Counted from the stretch's first letter, positions 1 to 12,184 are shown. The stretch: 64,000 nt of DNA from Trochalopteron elliotii (GCA_024734555.1 JANPWX010000449.1:5731066-5795065); one strand, 5' to 3'. Numbers and translations: made by a program. Notes: generated from the letters alone by a model not told the origin.

Positions 1-717
1 ACACCTACTAATAGGCTACACTGCCTCTGAAAGCCTCCTTTCATGTTTCTGCCTATTATTATGGTAACTTGAATATTGTCATCATTTGTGCCTAACCACT
101 TTATGCAGATAATGCATAAAAATGTCATTTTTATACACTGAACCGTTCCAATCTTTGTGTTAACTGTGGATGGTGGTGGATGGTGAAGCTGACATCTAAC
201 TGCACAGCAGTACAGGAAAAAGAAATCCATACTTTCACAGAGGAGAAACTATTTTCACTAGAGATTTGCATTTTCTAAGGAAGAAATGATTACTGGGCCT
301 ACTTAATCCCCTACACTCTACTAGTCACACTTCTGGAACTTCTTTTCCATATATTCTGTGTAGTAGAGTAGCTCGTGATGTAAGTGTGAGAAATATGAAG
401 GGAAAAAGAAAGAAAACTGGATATACAGATTATTTCCTACAGAGCTCTACTGGAAAACAAAGACCAAGTGACAATGAAAACAGGGCTGATTGGGGATGGA
501 GGCAAAAAAAAAATTCCTGATTCTGTAAAATAACTATTATGGTCAGGTAGCTTCTTTACTGAAGAAACAGGGTTCAGCACAGGTCTTCACACTGATCTCC
601 TATGAGTAATATGTACCATGTCTGCTGTTGGTCTAAGTAAGGACTGAACATGAAATCTGTAGCATCAGTAGCAGTAGCAGCTGGGGGGAGAGTAATAAAG
701 TGATCCATTGTACTCAC

Positions 718-822
718 CTGGAGCACTTTATAATAGTAGCAGTAAAACCTGTGAGGCTGAAGTAACTCTCTTGCCATTAGCTGTCCTTCTTTAGCAATTT
801 TTCTTGCTTCCTCATCATTTTC
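718..822 (-). CDS. POGLUT3: POGLUT3 exon 7 (last coding exon in window)
   Basis: 105 nt, 35 codons (438-472), phase 0 at both ends. Acceptor ATTTTCCAG, donor GTGAGT. It encodes [20 protein letters not shown] and [13 protein letters not shown]. In human the next residues begin KYAERQ; no exon of that kind was found between here and position 1. Confidence 0.94.
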
Positions 823-3800
823 CTGGAAAATTCAGATGAAACAAATGAATAACAGAGCAATAAGGGAGTTACTCAAAGCCTCACTAGCATTGCAAGTTTT
901 ATTAAATGGGCTATTCAAATCTGCAAATTTAACTGCAATTACTGGTAGATTGCAAAGACATGATTAAAACTGCAGATTTGTTTAGAAATAATGGATTGCT
1001 TTTATTGTCACTGTTGCTACCTTAGGGCTATCAATGACAACTTTCATGACTAACTGTAAAATTTTGAAATCTCAGTTGACTACTGCTCTACCGTTTTGTC
1101 CAAGCCACAAGCCTCCTCAAAATCAGTTCTGATACTTCCCAGACTTACTTAGATCTACAGAGGACAAAACCACAGCTGTTGCCCTGTCCAATGCAATGAA
1201 ATTCAATGTCTTCTTTTTAAAAATAACTGCATGAATTCATGTATTTACTCTCAAGCTTTCTAGGTCTATATCTCAAAGCTTTTAGTATCCTCCTCTGATT
1301 CCTTAGGCAGAACTACAGTACTCTCAGAAGAGAAACTCCTCCTGTGTTTTTTTAAACTTAACAGTACTTTGACTTAAAGCACAAATGGTGTTTTCAATCA
1401 CAAAATTGTATCTGTTTGCTTACAGCTTCTCACTCTGAGCACATTACAAAGAGCAGCAATTTTTTATACATCCAAACAGAACGTGCAGTAACTTCTGCTC
1501 TAGTCAGGGCCTGAAAAAGCTATAGCATTAATTAAGCAGTATCTAGGAATCTGGTTCTTTCTTTCACAGTTATCTTAGTCAGTATACTAAGGGTCTGACT
1601 CATGAACTTTTCTGCCCATACCTAAAATGAACACTTAAGTATTGCCCTAAATAGAGATGGTTACTTCAAATAAGGCCTTTCCATTTCATACTAACAACAA
1701 AATGTACTTCCTTTATTCCAGTATCTCAACAGAGTTAATGCAAAATATGTATATGTGTAAATACAAAAGAAGAGACTATTAAGAGAAATTGCTCACATGT
1801 TTGTTAATCACTTTGAAATGGAATCAATAATGGAACTTACCTTAGCCCATTTTATTTTTTCTAGCAAGTCCTCTAAGTTTCTCTTAACTGGAACATAATG
1901 TTTCCAAGGTTTTAATCCAATATAAAAGTGTTCATAGTACTGGGAATCTTGCTTCAATACCAGGCTGTCACCCAGCAAGAGGTATGGAAACCTGTAAGCT
2001 GCTACGGTGCCGTCTACATTCACTTGGTATTTGTACTACAGCGTGAAGAGAGAAAAAAACGTGTATCAGAATGGGACACTGCATAAAATACTATTTTAAC
2101 AGGCAAGAAGTAACTATGTTTATTAATTCTTTTCTTCAAACTCGTTTTAGCATTAAGCACATGTAGTTTCATGGTCTCCTGGATAACATAATGGAAAAAG
2201 GATTTGTTTTCAACACGAGGCTGACAGTCATGAACCTCTGCATCACATGAACTGCCTGGTGGGTATCCTACTGAAGTGTCCTGGGATAGAGCAAGGGCTA
2301 CAGCAGAGAAGGAAATAAAACTAATCTACACTTCAATTCAAACAGAGTAAATTTATTCTGATTTAATATTATTATGTAGAATAATCTGAAATGTATTATT
2401 ATGTAAAATAAACTGAAACGTTATACTAAAAGTAACCATGAATGTACTGCTTTGGCAGATGTTCTTGGCTGTTACAGCATTTCTGAAAAATCCATCTTCA
2501 GAACAGAATTTCAATTGCTATATATTATAATGGCTTTATACAGGACTCTGTCCCCTTTATTTTTTTTATCTCTTTTGCAGCAGAATTTTTATGTTAAAGT
2601 ACAACAAAAAGACTCACCTATTCTTCCAATTTGTTACTACATAGACTCTTTCTGACATCCATAGTATACTTGCAATGGATATCAGTTGTGTCCATTGTTT
2701 TCATATTTACCCCAAATAAAAGAAACCCTGATGGTGACAAATCCAATTTCTCAGTCTATTAAAAAATAAAAATAAGCCAAGATGTCTCTCTAAAGGTTTT
2801 CCTTGGTTTTCTTTACAACTGTGTCACACTAGGACATTGATTACAGGTGGTTTATCTACCCTGTATGGACCCATCCTCCCACAGCAGCACAGTTGTTTTG
2901 TTTACTGAAAGGAATTAACAAAAGTCATCTTTGTCTTTTCAGTTGGTAAGAACTTGACAGCAAAACTAATCCAAAACTGTAATTTGATTGCTACCTTAAA
3001 GAAGTCAAAGAAGCCCATCAGCTGAGCCTTCCCCAGCTCTTTTTCTTTTTCTCTGAAGAAGAAATATCCAGTTATTCCAGCATCAAGTAGTTCTGGATTT
3101 TCCTTGGATAACTTGACAAGATGGAGACGCTCTTCCCGGCTGTCTCGACCTCTGAATAAAGCCCGCTCAGTTTTGTTTTCCCAGACGGGGCCTATAAGCA
3201 GTGAGTGAGAAGGCAAAAGCAAACAGCAGAGAAATGTTCAGGATCTGTTCAGTGCAAATCAGGAACTTGGTTTGACAGTGGCTTTACACTTGGAGACATG
3301 GTAGGACAGGCATGGTTTCCCATAACCACTTATTAATCACAGGGTTAAACTCCCAATTCTGGTTTGAATTTTCAGATGAGAAACTCATAAAAAGAAAATC
3401 AGAGTATTCTTCCGCTCAACAATTGTGTATTTCAATAACTTCAACTATCTTGAAAGCTACGTAAGGGATTACAATAAAATATGTAAGGAAAATACTAATA
3501 ATTAAAGCAATTCTCCATCCATAAAGCCTGCCACAATAACCAAATTTCTTTAGTAAAATCCACTTCTGTTACCCTGAAATTTAACTAGGTCCTTGAAGAA
3601 CCACTTAATGATGGCCAAAAAAAGAAAATAAATGGCTATGTTGTGTCCTCTAAACACTTAGCAAGAGTCTGAAAGACTTAATCTCTGCTTACTGCCTGCT
3701 TTTAAAAACATTAACTATTCCCTTCCTCACCTTACTGCTGAAAATTTCCCTAAAGGACCTACTAAATGGAGCAGTCTCTTACTGTCTCCTAATTGGAAAA

Positions 3801-6800
3801 GCAGCTGTATTAAATGAGTAAACACACAATGCCTCTACCTGATCATTTAATTCAAATATTTAATTTAAAAACTAATAAAGAAAAGTGGCACTGAGAACCA
3901 ATTAAATTAAAAAAAAAAACTTTCCACTCCTGTTTTACTCCTTAGGTATTGCTTATGCTATTTGTTTGATCCCTAAGTATTCTTTAATTTCCTGAGGGGT
4001 AGGAAGACACCTGTCAGTAGAGCTGACTCTTCTTTCAAAGCCAGAAAAGCAATTCAGGAGCTCTCACTCTGAGGTACTTTTTCATATAGACAATGTTTTC
4101 TCATTTGAAAGAGACTGCAGCATAGTATCAGTCTACTTCTTCCAGGATTCAAATTATTTATAAACAGAACACTGGCCCACAACACAGTCAGGAAAAGGGT
4201 TGTTATTTGACTAGAAGAAACGTATTTGAGTCCTTTACTGAGGAGAAAGACCTTTTAATTACATTTAGTTTCCCTTTGCCAGGTCACAGTAGGTATCTTC
4301 TGGATACCTTTAATGTGAAATTTACGTTTATTGCAAACTGGACTTCTTAAACCTTGGGTCTAAATGATACACCTGCTTAGTGGCAGTGTTGGCAAGGGTT
4401 TGCAATCTGTAAAGAGTGCGCTTCTTGTATTCAGAGATGTGCTAGGGCACTTTGAATTGAAGACCTTAACACATTATTTGAATGCAACTTGCTTCTTTGA
4501 TGGAAACCACAAAATCTTTTCAAATTCACAGTCTCTAATTCACCTGTATTTCCTTGAATGGAGAGGAGATCATTGGTGACTCCACGCAGGGTTTCCAGAG
4601 TTGAGTGGGTTACATCATACGTTGGCAGGATGATATCTCTGGAATCCACAGAGCCACACCAGGAGATGACAGGCACAGGGCCAGGTGTATCATTAGCTCT
4701 CCGATGCTCAACTGGCCAGTCTCCAACGTTGAGATAAAACTCCACATCAGGGAGACGAACCTAAATGGGTACCCAAGAAAGGATAATAACACAGAGAAGC
4801 TGCTTGTCACTCTTACATCTACTCCTCAGTTCTCTCATGTCACGCAGACTCAGTGCACCTACTGAATAGTTCGTAGGTTTAGCTGTGCTCAATGTATGAA
4901 TTCCAAGCTTCTGCCCTGCAAGCAAGTACGAAAGGAACGCCCAGAGGCCATGAAATCACAGCTGAGCCTTGGCCCTTGGAGCTTTCCAGAAAAAAATCTT
5001 TTTCATTACTGCCAGGGTCAGTCCCCACACATTATTCCTAACACACTGTTGTCTTGATGGAAAAACGAATGTCAAATCTTACTTCAGGAATTATGTATCT
5101 GAAAATACAACAACGACTGCAGTACTGTCATATTTAAATATGTTTAGCCTGGACAAGAGATGACTGAGAGGGGATCTTATCAATGCTTACAAATATCTTA
5201 AAGGCAGGAGTCAAGAGGAAGGGGCCAGACTCTTTCCAATGGTGCTCAGTGACTACAAGGGGAAACAGGCATATACTTAAACACAGGAAGTGCCATCTGA
5301 ATATGAGGGAAAACTTCCTTACTGTGAGGATGACGGAGCCATGGAACAGACTTCCCAGACAGGCTGTGGATATTCAAAACCCACCCCAGAAGTGATCCTG
5401 TGCAACCAGTTCTGGGTGAACCTGCTTTGGCAGGGGTGTTGAACTAGATGTTCTCCAGAGGTCCCTTCCCACCCCAACCACTCAGTGATTCTGTGATATT
5501 GCCTTAATAGTCTGACAAGATCCAAACTGGTACCTTCCTGGCCAGTGACAGGAACATTTCATCGGAGAACATTTTGAAGTCTGTGTACTTCCCTAAGGAA
5601 CGCCGGTAGATGTGATTATCCAGAATAGTGTAATGAACAATAGCACCTCTTGATTGGCTGAACTTTGCTGGGATTTCCTTCAGCATTCGCTGCAGGTCAA
5701 TGGTGGGAAATGAAATGAAGTCCTCTGTAATCTGAGGTTCTTGGGATGGACAGGACATCATGTCCTGCCAGACCTCAGGGTCTTCCTCAGGACAGTCACA
5801 GTATTCATGATAAACTGGTTCTGTGGAAAACAAAGCACCCAGAGTCTGTATTTGTGATTCTACAGCACAAATAATTTATACATTACAGTGGCTTGGCACT
5901 TTTTATACCATATTTTCTACAGTTTTCCTGGGAAATCATCCTTCCTATAATTTCTGGAATTTTGCAGTGTAACTGAGAAAACAGCAACATTCTTCTCTCT
6001 TCAGAAATACAAGACTTTGTGTTACCAGGATGAAATCATTCTGCAAAATGGAGCTCCAGTTCTCTAAACCTGCCAAGCACATGGGGGATTCAGAACTCTT
6101 TGAGCTGCCCACAGCTACCACAGCCCAGGTATTGCAGTTTCAAATATATCCCAATTCAGACCTTTGACACATTACATTGTATCAAAAAATACCCTTACCT
6201 TTCAAAATATAAGGTGATTGAGCCACATGCTGATCACCATAAAGTATCTCAATTTTTAAGCCTTTTGTGACACTTCCATACATCCGATACCGCATAAGGA
6301 ATGTACCATCATTTCTATCCAAAGGCCGAGGGGTGTAAATCCTGGTGACTTCTTTTGGAGAGAGTGCTTTAATCACCACTTTAAACTGTGCTCTCCCTGG
6401 CAAGAGGAAGATAAAACCAGACAAAATCACTTTAAGCAATTAAAATCATATCTAGTAAATAAAGATAAGGAGCAAACTCCACTGAATTAAGACCACAAAG
6501 TTTAATTTATTTTTCACTACAATTTTTTAATTATACCAAGTTGGTAAAACTACTTTCCAGTGATGAAATATCATCCTACCAAACATTCTTAGCCATTGCA
6601 CACCTCTAAACGGAAAGCCTGCAGGTGTAGATAAAAAGTTAAATATTTGATTACAAGACAGAAGGAAAGGCTAATAGTATTTTGAAGGTAAGATTAGGTT
6701 TTATTCTAAGTTTTCAAGTTAGTGCTCTGAGGAACAATAATTTCCTCTAGAGTAAGAAAGATAGGAAACCAAGTTAAAGTAACAGGAGAAAAGAATACTT

Positions 6801-9800
6801 GCCAGCTTGTGGAAAGGCAGCTGCAGCATGCAGGAGTCACATACAAATTGTTCAGCTTTGGGCTGCTGCTGTCTTGCACATTTAAAGTCCCAGCTACTGA
6901 AAAGCAGGGATAAGAGAATGATAGACAGTAGAGGTGTTCCCTGGGCATCTGTCTGACCGGTGCTTCAACATCACCAACATTTCATCATTAATGCACTAAG
7001 ATATGGAATAATTTATGGACAATATGAGTATGCATAAACATAAATACTTTATATTCTTTAATTCTATCACAAGTCGTCATTGTCAACTTTATCAATTAAA
7101 AAAAGAGGGGGACAAATTATTAATGAAGTGTGACAGTCTAAGCATTGTGAACCAAACAAATACAACGAAGAATGCTGCCACCAAGTAGTATACAGAAAAA
7201 AACAAAACTGAAAAAATCCAGATAAAATCAAGATGTTACTAAAATCTGAATATGTCCAAACAGCACTAAATGACTGAGGTGTCACAGTTAACTCTACATT
7301 TTCCATCCACAGATAAATGCACTGATGTGGTAAGTACCAATCTGCTAATGGTCAATCATGTCTTCCCTAGATCACTGGATCGTGAAAATGGATTCAAGTC
7401 AAATACTGTGCAAGAATATTCAGATTAAATGACTCTCCCAGAAGAATGAACCTCTCTGCCTCTAAAGTTGTGACTGCAAGTCACAACCACCATTTTTAAC
7501 TTGCTTCAAGGTAGCTGACTTCAACCAAGTACCCTCTCCCTATGATTATCACCTAGTATTATTTGGATGAAGTATTCAAATCCAGAGCATGTCATGAGGT
7601 TCACAAAGAAGACAGTTGGTATCATGTCTCTGTCTCCCTGTACACATTTTATTAAACAGCATTTTTACTGGGCATAGTGACTTCCCACCGAGGAAAAGTA
7701 AGTTTTCAGTTGTCATAAAAATGAGTGGCTATTGAAAAATCACAAGTCAAATATTACTGAATTTTATATCCTTGTCCTCACCTACAGGAAATAACTGTGT
7801 GGGTCTTTTTCCCTGCTGGTTATGAATGTCCTGCTCTAGACATGAGGAGCCCTTGATCTATCCAAAGGGTATGTTAGTTTTAGTTGGTAGCACTTTAGAC
7901 ACAGGAATCATTTGATAAGGGAAGCAAAAACAAAGCTCTCTGGGAAAAAGCTAACTCCACTGAAAGTTAATGGGAAGAAAACCAAGATGGAGTATTTAAT
8001 GTAAGTACAAATAATTCATTTGAGGCAACAGACTTCTTGTTTGTAATTTGCAACATTCATTGTGTAATGCGGCCAAGGCCTCTACTGCATACTTCATCAT
8101 GACAGCTTTTTGCTGATTTTTATTTTTTATTTGGAGGAAGTTACCATGGTACTTTCACTCATGTTTTTTTGTTTCTCTCAATCCAAAGGAATTATAAAAG
8201 AAAAATGTGTCCTTGTTGAATCAGCACTGCTAGCATTTCTCTGTTACTCTGAAAACGTCTGGGGCAGCATTTAAGGTACAAAATAATTTCCCAGTACTGA
8301 AGAGTGACTAAAATACAGACACAGTCAAAATGGGACACTTTAAGAAACCCAGATAATGACACCTGCTTTATGCATTTTTTTTTCTTCTGTGCAGCTTGCA
8401 AAAAGAGGTATGCCATGCATGGAGGAACAAGTGACAAAATGGAGGGAAAGAGGGAAAAGGTAACAAGATATTGATTTAGGCAAATTGCTAGAGAAGAACA
8501 AAAAAACCTAGTCACCCAATTACTGATGTATGCTGAAGAGAAATTAAAAGGTCTAAAAAGAATATTTTTTTTGATTCAACTGTTTTACTGAAATTGTTGC
8601 TGGTTATTCTCCCAGATGGAAATCATAAAATTGACAGAGTCACTAAAGAGATACACAAATTATTAGCCTATACTTTCAGCCAGTCGGATGCAAGAGCATA
8701 TATCCAGTAACAAACACACACAGGTCTTGTGTGTGGCCATGACAACAGCCCAGGGACCATGGTCAACCAAAGACCTGAAGGGAAGTCCTGCAATGCCCAG
8801 ATAGGAAGGTGAGTGAACTGAGATGTACAACTCTGTTTGGCAGCACTGGAACCAGAGCTGGAAGAAGCATGCCCTGCTCTTCAAAAGCATTTGGTCAAAC
8901 ATGCAAGAATACCTGGGAGGCCTTGAAAAGTATTTGTTAGCAGAGTATGTAGATCATCTGAACAACAGTTAACAGCTGATTTTATCATGGTCAATAATAT
9001 ATAAAGATATTGCTGCCAGTTGTTAAACCTAGGATAATACCCAGCAGAAAAGAAGGATAAGGCGTATCCAAGTGTCCAAAGAAAAAGTGTATGCAGTTTA
9101 CACTAAAAAAAAGTTCTGTATTTTCAGCAGGGATTTTCTTAATCTTTGAAATAATTTTTCTAGGGAAAGAATGAATTCTGCATTCATTTGACACCTTCCT
9201 ACAAAGGCAGGTCAAACAGTTACAGCCTCTGGGTTGAAATTCCAGTGTAATGTGCAATGGCACATATCAGTTCTGGTGAACAGACTTGACATTCAGAAAA
9301 CAAATCTGGATTTAAAATCTACTAATTATGCTATACAAGTTTTATAATGGATCCCAGTAAGTCCTGACCCACTTGACTGAACTGCACACAAAAAACAATT
9401 TAATAGATTTGGACAAATTTCACAAATGTGATGCCTTAACCATAGCTCCGCTGCTCTGATTACAGCGTTCGTGTTTTGCAATGGAGGTGATAATGTGGAT
9501 TTTTTGCTATCTCTATCTAACATGTATATATATTGCTATCTAACACGTATATTTTGAGAAGTATTTAGTTTATACTGGGGAGTGGTGCCTGAATACTGTT
9601 AATTGTAATTCTTGATGACATTTTACAGAAAGTTTATAGCCAGTTGATCATATTCCAGTGTGTATGCACTTTAAACAGTGCTCATGCACTGGAATATGGT
9701 CAGCTCTACCACTCATTTTTTTAAGGATCCTTGGCACCCTCCTCAACAACTCTTGGCATAGGACAGCAGCTAGCACAGGCCGAGGCAACAGCTCTTCCCT

Positions 9801-11364
9801 GCTGGCAGCACGCATGCTCTGTCTTCGACTGCAGGCCACACCAGGTCATGGGATGAATGAAGATCACTCCTTGCCAGATGGCATTGGGACTAGGAAACTT
9901 TCTTGTGACACTGAATTTATTAACATAAATATGAACACACTGCAATCAAATCTAGGTTCTCAGTACTCATGTCCTACCAGTTCATCTTGGAGGACTTACA
10001 CTAGCACGACAATCCAACTGAACTTCACACCTTTTCACCTTTAGCAACCTGTTGTTTGAACCCAAGGCTCTCCCTGTGCAGCTGCTATCAGCCTTCACTG
10101 CACTGGCAGTGAGTGTGCAGTCCCATTCTGGACTGCAATTACAAAACTGCGCTGACATCCAGCACCAAGCTGCAACAGCAGATGGAGAAAGTCCACACCT
10201 GAAACATCTGAAGTATCCACACTTCTATCAGACTGAAGACATACCCTGTATAATATATGTAAACTCTTTAATTCTGCAAGCAGCAGCTTTCTAACTAACA
10301 AGACATGAAGAGGCCGTGCATACTTGGTAGCTGCCCTCTCAGTACCATCTCTGTGAACAGTAAATAATACACAGCAAATTAAGTAGCTTCTACCCTATGT
10401 TAATTAGCAATACAGGATTTCCTCTAGGGCTATCTCAGGGTTATCTTCACTATGGAATCTGTGACACAAAAGCAATTTTTATTCCAAATTCAAACTATTA
10501 ATATAGATTGTGGGGAGTTAACTTGCAGCCGCAAACAGCTGACTGCCATCATACAACTGGCCTGCAAGAACAAACCCAATTCCCACCCTCAGGAGAAGTG
10601 TCATGGGATGGTCTGTGCTTGTGCTGAGTAATCAACAAATGAAAATTACTCCTTAACGGTGCAGCAGTAGGATAACAGAGCCCAGAGGTGCTGAGACTGA
10701 AATTTTAAGCAACTGGTGTGTGTACGGCATTAAAAATAACTACATTACCCCTTCCCAGCTTTGTACTGGGATTTTATGTCCACTAGCTCCAGGAGCACTG
10801 GTTCTTTCTGCGCTTACTGGTTCTTTGCTGTAAATCCCATCCTGTTTAGAGTAGACTACTGGTGAGAGCAGAGGAGGCACTGGGCAGCACCAGAAGAAAG
10901 GAGGGTCTGACCATGTGCTTCGCTTGCCATCTTGTGTGTCCCGGGCGGTGGGGGACCGGGCGCGGGGGGCAGCCCAGGAACAGCGATGGCACAGCCACCG
11001 CACGGAACCGGGAGAGGAAGGAAGGAAGCAAGGAGGAGGGGAAGAGGGGAACGGGTAGGCACCTCCAGCCAGGTTCAGCGGCGAAACCGCAGCCCGGGGC
11101 AGGGTGTCCATTCCGCGTCCCTCCCGCCCGGAGCACACGAACGGTACCTGGCGGGGAGCGGGAGAAGTTGCGTCCGGCCGTGCTGACCGCCTGGATGTAG
11201 AAGTACCGCACGGGCACGGTGAGCCCCGCGTTCAGCCCTGGGCCCCACACCAGGCTTCGCTCGGCGCTGACGAGATCCGCCGACTCCGCCGACTCCGCCG
11301 GCCGCAGCGGCGGCCCCGCGGCGCCCAACAGCAGCAGCAGCGGCAGCAGCCCGCGGACCCCCAT
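718..11364 (-). CDS. POGLUT3: Protein O-glucosyltransferase 3 (KDELC2), 3'-incomplete, 7 coding exons in window
   Basis: Joined exons 11364-11148, 6396-6199, 5820-5534, 4760-4544, 3191-2995, 2035-1841 and 822-718 give 1416 nt, 472 uninterrupted codons, with phases matching at every junction. The product has a leucine-rich signal peptide (residues 1 to about 20), a filamin-type domain (about 31-140; core VRYFYIQAV, then [15 protein letters not shown]) and a CAP10/GT90 glycosyltransferase domain (about 165 onward; [19 protein letters not shown], the donor-site-like RGRDSREER, and [11 protein letters not shown]). Family knowledge: POGLUT2/3 are soluble ER enzymes that add O-glucose to serine in EGF repeats of Notch and fibrillin-type proteins. 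[13 protein letters not shown] and the position beside EXPH5 favour POGLUT3 over POGLUT2. The human protein is about 507 residues; the missing 35-40 with the KDEL-like tail should lie before position 1, and I found no such exon in 1-717. Introns show only the repeats listed separately. Confidence 0.95.
1841..2035 (-). CDS. POGLUT3: POGLUT3 exon 6
   Basis: 195 nt, 65 codons (373-437), phase 0 at both ends. Acceptor CACGCTGTAG, donor GTAAGT. It encodes [37 protein letters not shown] and [19 protein letters not shown], the C-terminal half of the CAP10 domain. Confidence 0.96.
2368..2421. repeat. 27-bp tandem duplication in POGLUT3 intron 5
   Basis: Two adjacent copies of a 27-base AT-rich unit that starts ATTATTATGTA and ends CTGAAAYGT, differing at a few positions. 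It is a small local duplication with no obvious function. Confidence 0.8.
2995..3191 (-). CDS. POGLUT3: POGLUT3 exon 5 (donor-site arginine motif)
   Basis: 197 nt, residues 307-372. Acceptor TGCTTATAG. The donor GTAGCA is weak, but residue continuity into exon 6 (FFDFFK then YKYQVNVDG) supports it. It encodes [19 protein letters not shown], the conserved nucleotide-sugar-binding region, and [12 protein letters not shown]. Confidence 0.95.
4544..4760 (-). CDS. POGLUT3: POGLUT3 exon 4 (GT90 catalytic core)
   Basis: 217 nt, residues 235-306 plus one base. Acceptor CCCATTTAG, donor GTGAAT (phase 1). It encodes [33 protein letters not shown] and [15 protein letters not shown], characteristic of the CAP10 fold. 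Confidence 0.96.
5140..5500 (+). mobile_element. CR1 LINE, 3' end, in POGLUT3 intron 3
   Basis: The sequence follows the conserved CR1 3' end in order: TTTAGCCTGGA, GAGGGGATCTTATCAATG, CTTCCTTACTGTGAGG, GGAACAGACTTCCCAGA, GATGTTCTCCAGAGGTCCC, ending in the CR1 tail ATTCTGTGAT. The copy is 5' truncated and in the orientation opposite to POGLUT3. Its tail lies about 35 bases from the exon 3 donor. Confidence 0.9.
5534..5820 (-). CDS. POGLUT3: POGLUT3 exon 3 (start of glycosyltransferase domain)
   Basis: 287 nt, residues 139-234. Acceptor TTTTCCACAG, donor GTACCA (phase 0). It encodes [35 protein letters not shown] and [21 protein letters not shown]1 copy ends only about 35 bases inside the downstream intron. 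Confidence 0.96.
6199..6396 (-). CDS. POGLUT3: POGLUT3 exon 2 (filamin domain)
   Basis: 198 nt, residues 73-138. The acceptor follows a pyrimidine tract ending TTGCCAG; the donor is GTAAGG. It encodes [32 protein letters not shown] and [14 protein letters not shown], the most conserved part of the POGLUT2/3 filamin-like domain. Confidence 0.96.
9637..9708 (+). other. Long stem-loop (pre-miRNA-sized inverted repeat) in POGLUT3 intron 1
   Basis: Arms 9642-9669 and 9678-9705 fold back around the 8-base loop TTTAAACA. The central block CATATTCCAGTG pairs perfectly with CACTGGAATATG. As + strand RNA about 26 of 28 positions pair, counting four G-U wobbles, with one 2x2 internal loop; three more pairs follow a 2-base bulge. 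On the minus strand the wobbles become A-C mismatches. It could be a non-coding RNA hairpin, or the remnant of a palindromic transposon. Confidence 0.6.
11148..11364 (-). CDS. POGLUT3: POGLUT3 exon 1 (signal peptide and start of filamin domain)
   Basis: Residues 1-72 plus one base. The ATG is at 11364-11362, one base from an assembly gap, so the 5' UTR is not visible. The start is supported by the hydrophobic stretch [17 protein letters not shown]. The exon ends SRSPPG followed by donor GTACCG (phase 1). A 9-bp repeat (GCCGACTCC on the + strand) encodes the AESAES stretch after the signal peptide. Confidence 0.92.
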
Positions 11365-11365
11365 T

Positions 11366-11697
11366 NNNNNNNNNNNNNNNNNNNNNNNNNNNNNNNNNNN
11401 NNNNNNNNNNNNNNNNNNNNNNNNNNNNNNNNNNNNNNNNNNNNNNNNNNNNNNNNNNNNNNNNNNNNNNNNNNNNNNNNNNNNNNNNNNNNNNNNNNNN
11501 NNNNNNNNNNNNNNNNNNNNNNNNNNNNNNNNNNNNNNNNNNNNNNNNNNNNNNNNNNNNNNNNNNNNNNNNNNNNNNNNNNNNNNNNNNNNNNNNNNNN
11601 NNNNNNNNNNNNNNNNNNNNNNNNNNNNNNNNNNNNNNNNNNNNNNNNNNNNNNNNNNNNNNNNNNNNNNNNNNNNNNNNNNNNNNNNNNNNNNNNN
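11366..11697. other. Assembly gap (332 N)
   Basis: A run of N directly upstream of the POGLUT3 start codon inside the GC-rich island. Its length may be an estimate. It hides the 5' UTR and transcription start. Confidence 0.99.
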
Positions 11698-11885
11698 TTG
11701 AACGTCGAGAATAAGCATAGGGGGCGGCCCGACGGGCCAGGGCCGGGTAGAGCCGGAGGGAGGCAAGGAGAGGGGCCGGGCTGGCCCCGGGCGGCTGAAT
11801 CCGGCGCCGCCTTTCCTTGTCCTCGTCCTCCTCCTCCTCCGGGCCGTCCCGCGATATCCCCTGGGAGGTCGGGGGGTGAGAGGCT

Positions 11886-11926
11886 GCCCCAGCCCAGCCC
11901 AGCCCAGCCCAGCCCAGCCCAGCCCG
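11886..11926. repeat. (CCCAG)n pentanucleotide microsatellite in POGLUT3 promoter
   Basis: About eight tandem CCCAG units. On the minus strand, which is the POGLUT3 sense strand, this reads GGGCT repeated, giving G-triplets separated by two bases, a pattern that can form a G-quadruplex. It lies about 520-560 bases upstream of the start codon. Confidence 0.9.
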
Positions 11927-12184
11927 TGTTCGCTGGACCCCGCCGGCGGCGAGATCGTGCATTGCCCGCGGGGCTCAGGCAGAGGAGCGGGTTCGGAGCC
12001 GTGCACTTCCCCAGAGCCGCGGAAAATACAGCACAGCCGCTGTGAGAGAGGGCAGCGTGCTCGAACCCGCTGGGCTGCGGTTGCCGTCCTGAGAGGTTTT
12101 CCTGCCCTGACTGTGGGCGCTTTGCGGGACGCGCTGAAGAGCAGATGGTCGGGGGATGTGTCGCCGCCCCCCCTCAAATAACAC

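Larger units (their letters stand above)
10930..12180. promoter_or_regulatory. GC-rich CpG-island promoter of POGLUT3
   Basis: A sharp rise in GC and CpG density surrounds POGLUT3 exon 1 and extends about 0.8 kb upstream of the ATG, which is typical of a housekeeping-type vertebrate promoter. The core is hidden by a gap at 11366-11697. No TATA box is visible in the part that can be read. Long open frames here run through the gap or reflect base composition and are not called genes. Confidence 0.75.

Noticed and set aside
1..717. Possible final POGLUT3 exon with the ER-retention tail
   Set aside because: Searched on the minus strand for a KYAERQ-like start, a cysteine-rich segment and a KDEL-like end; none found, so the exon is taken to lie outside the window.
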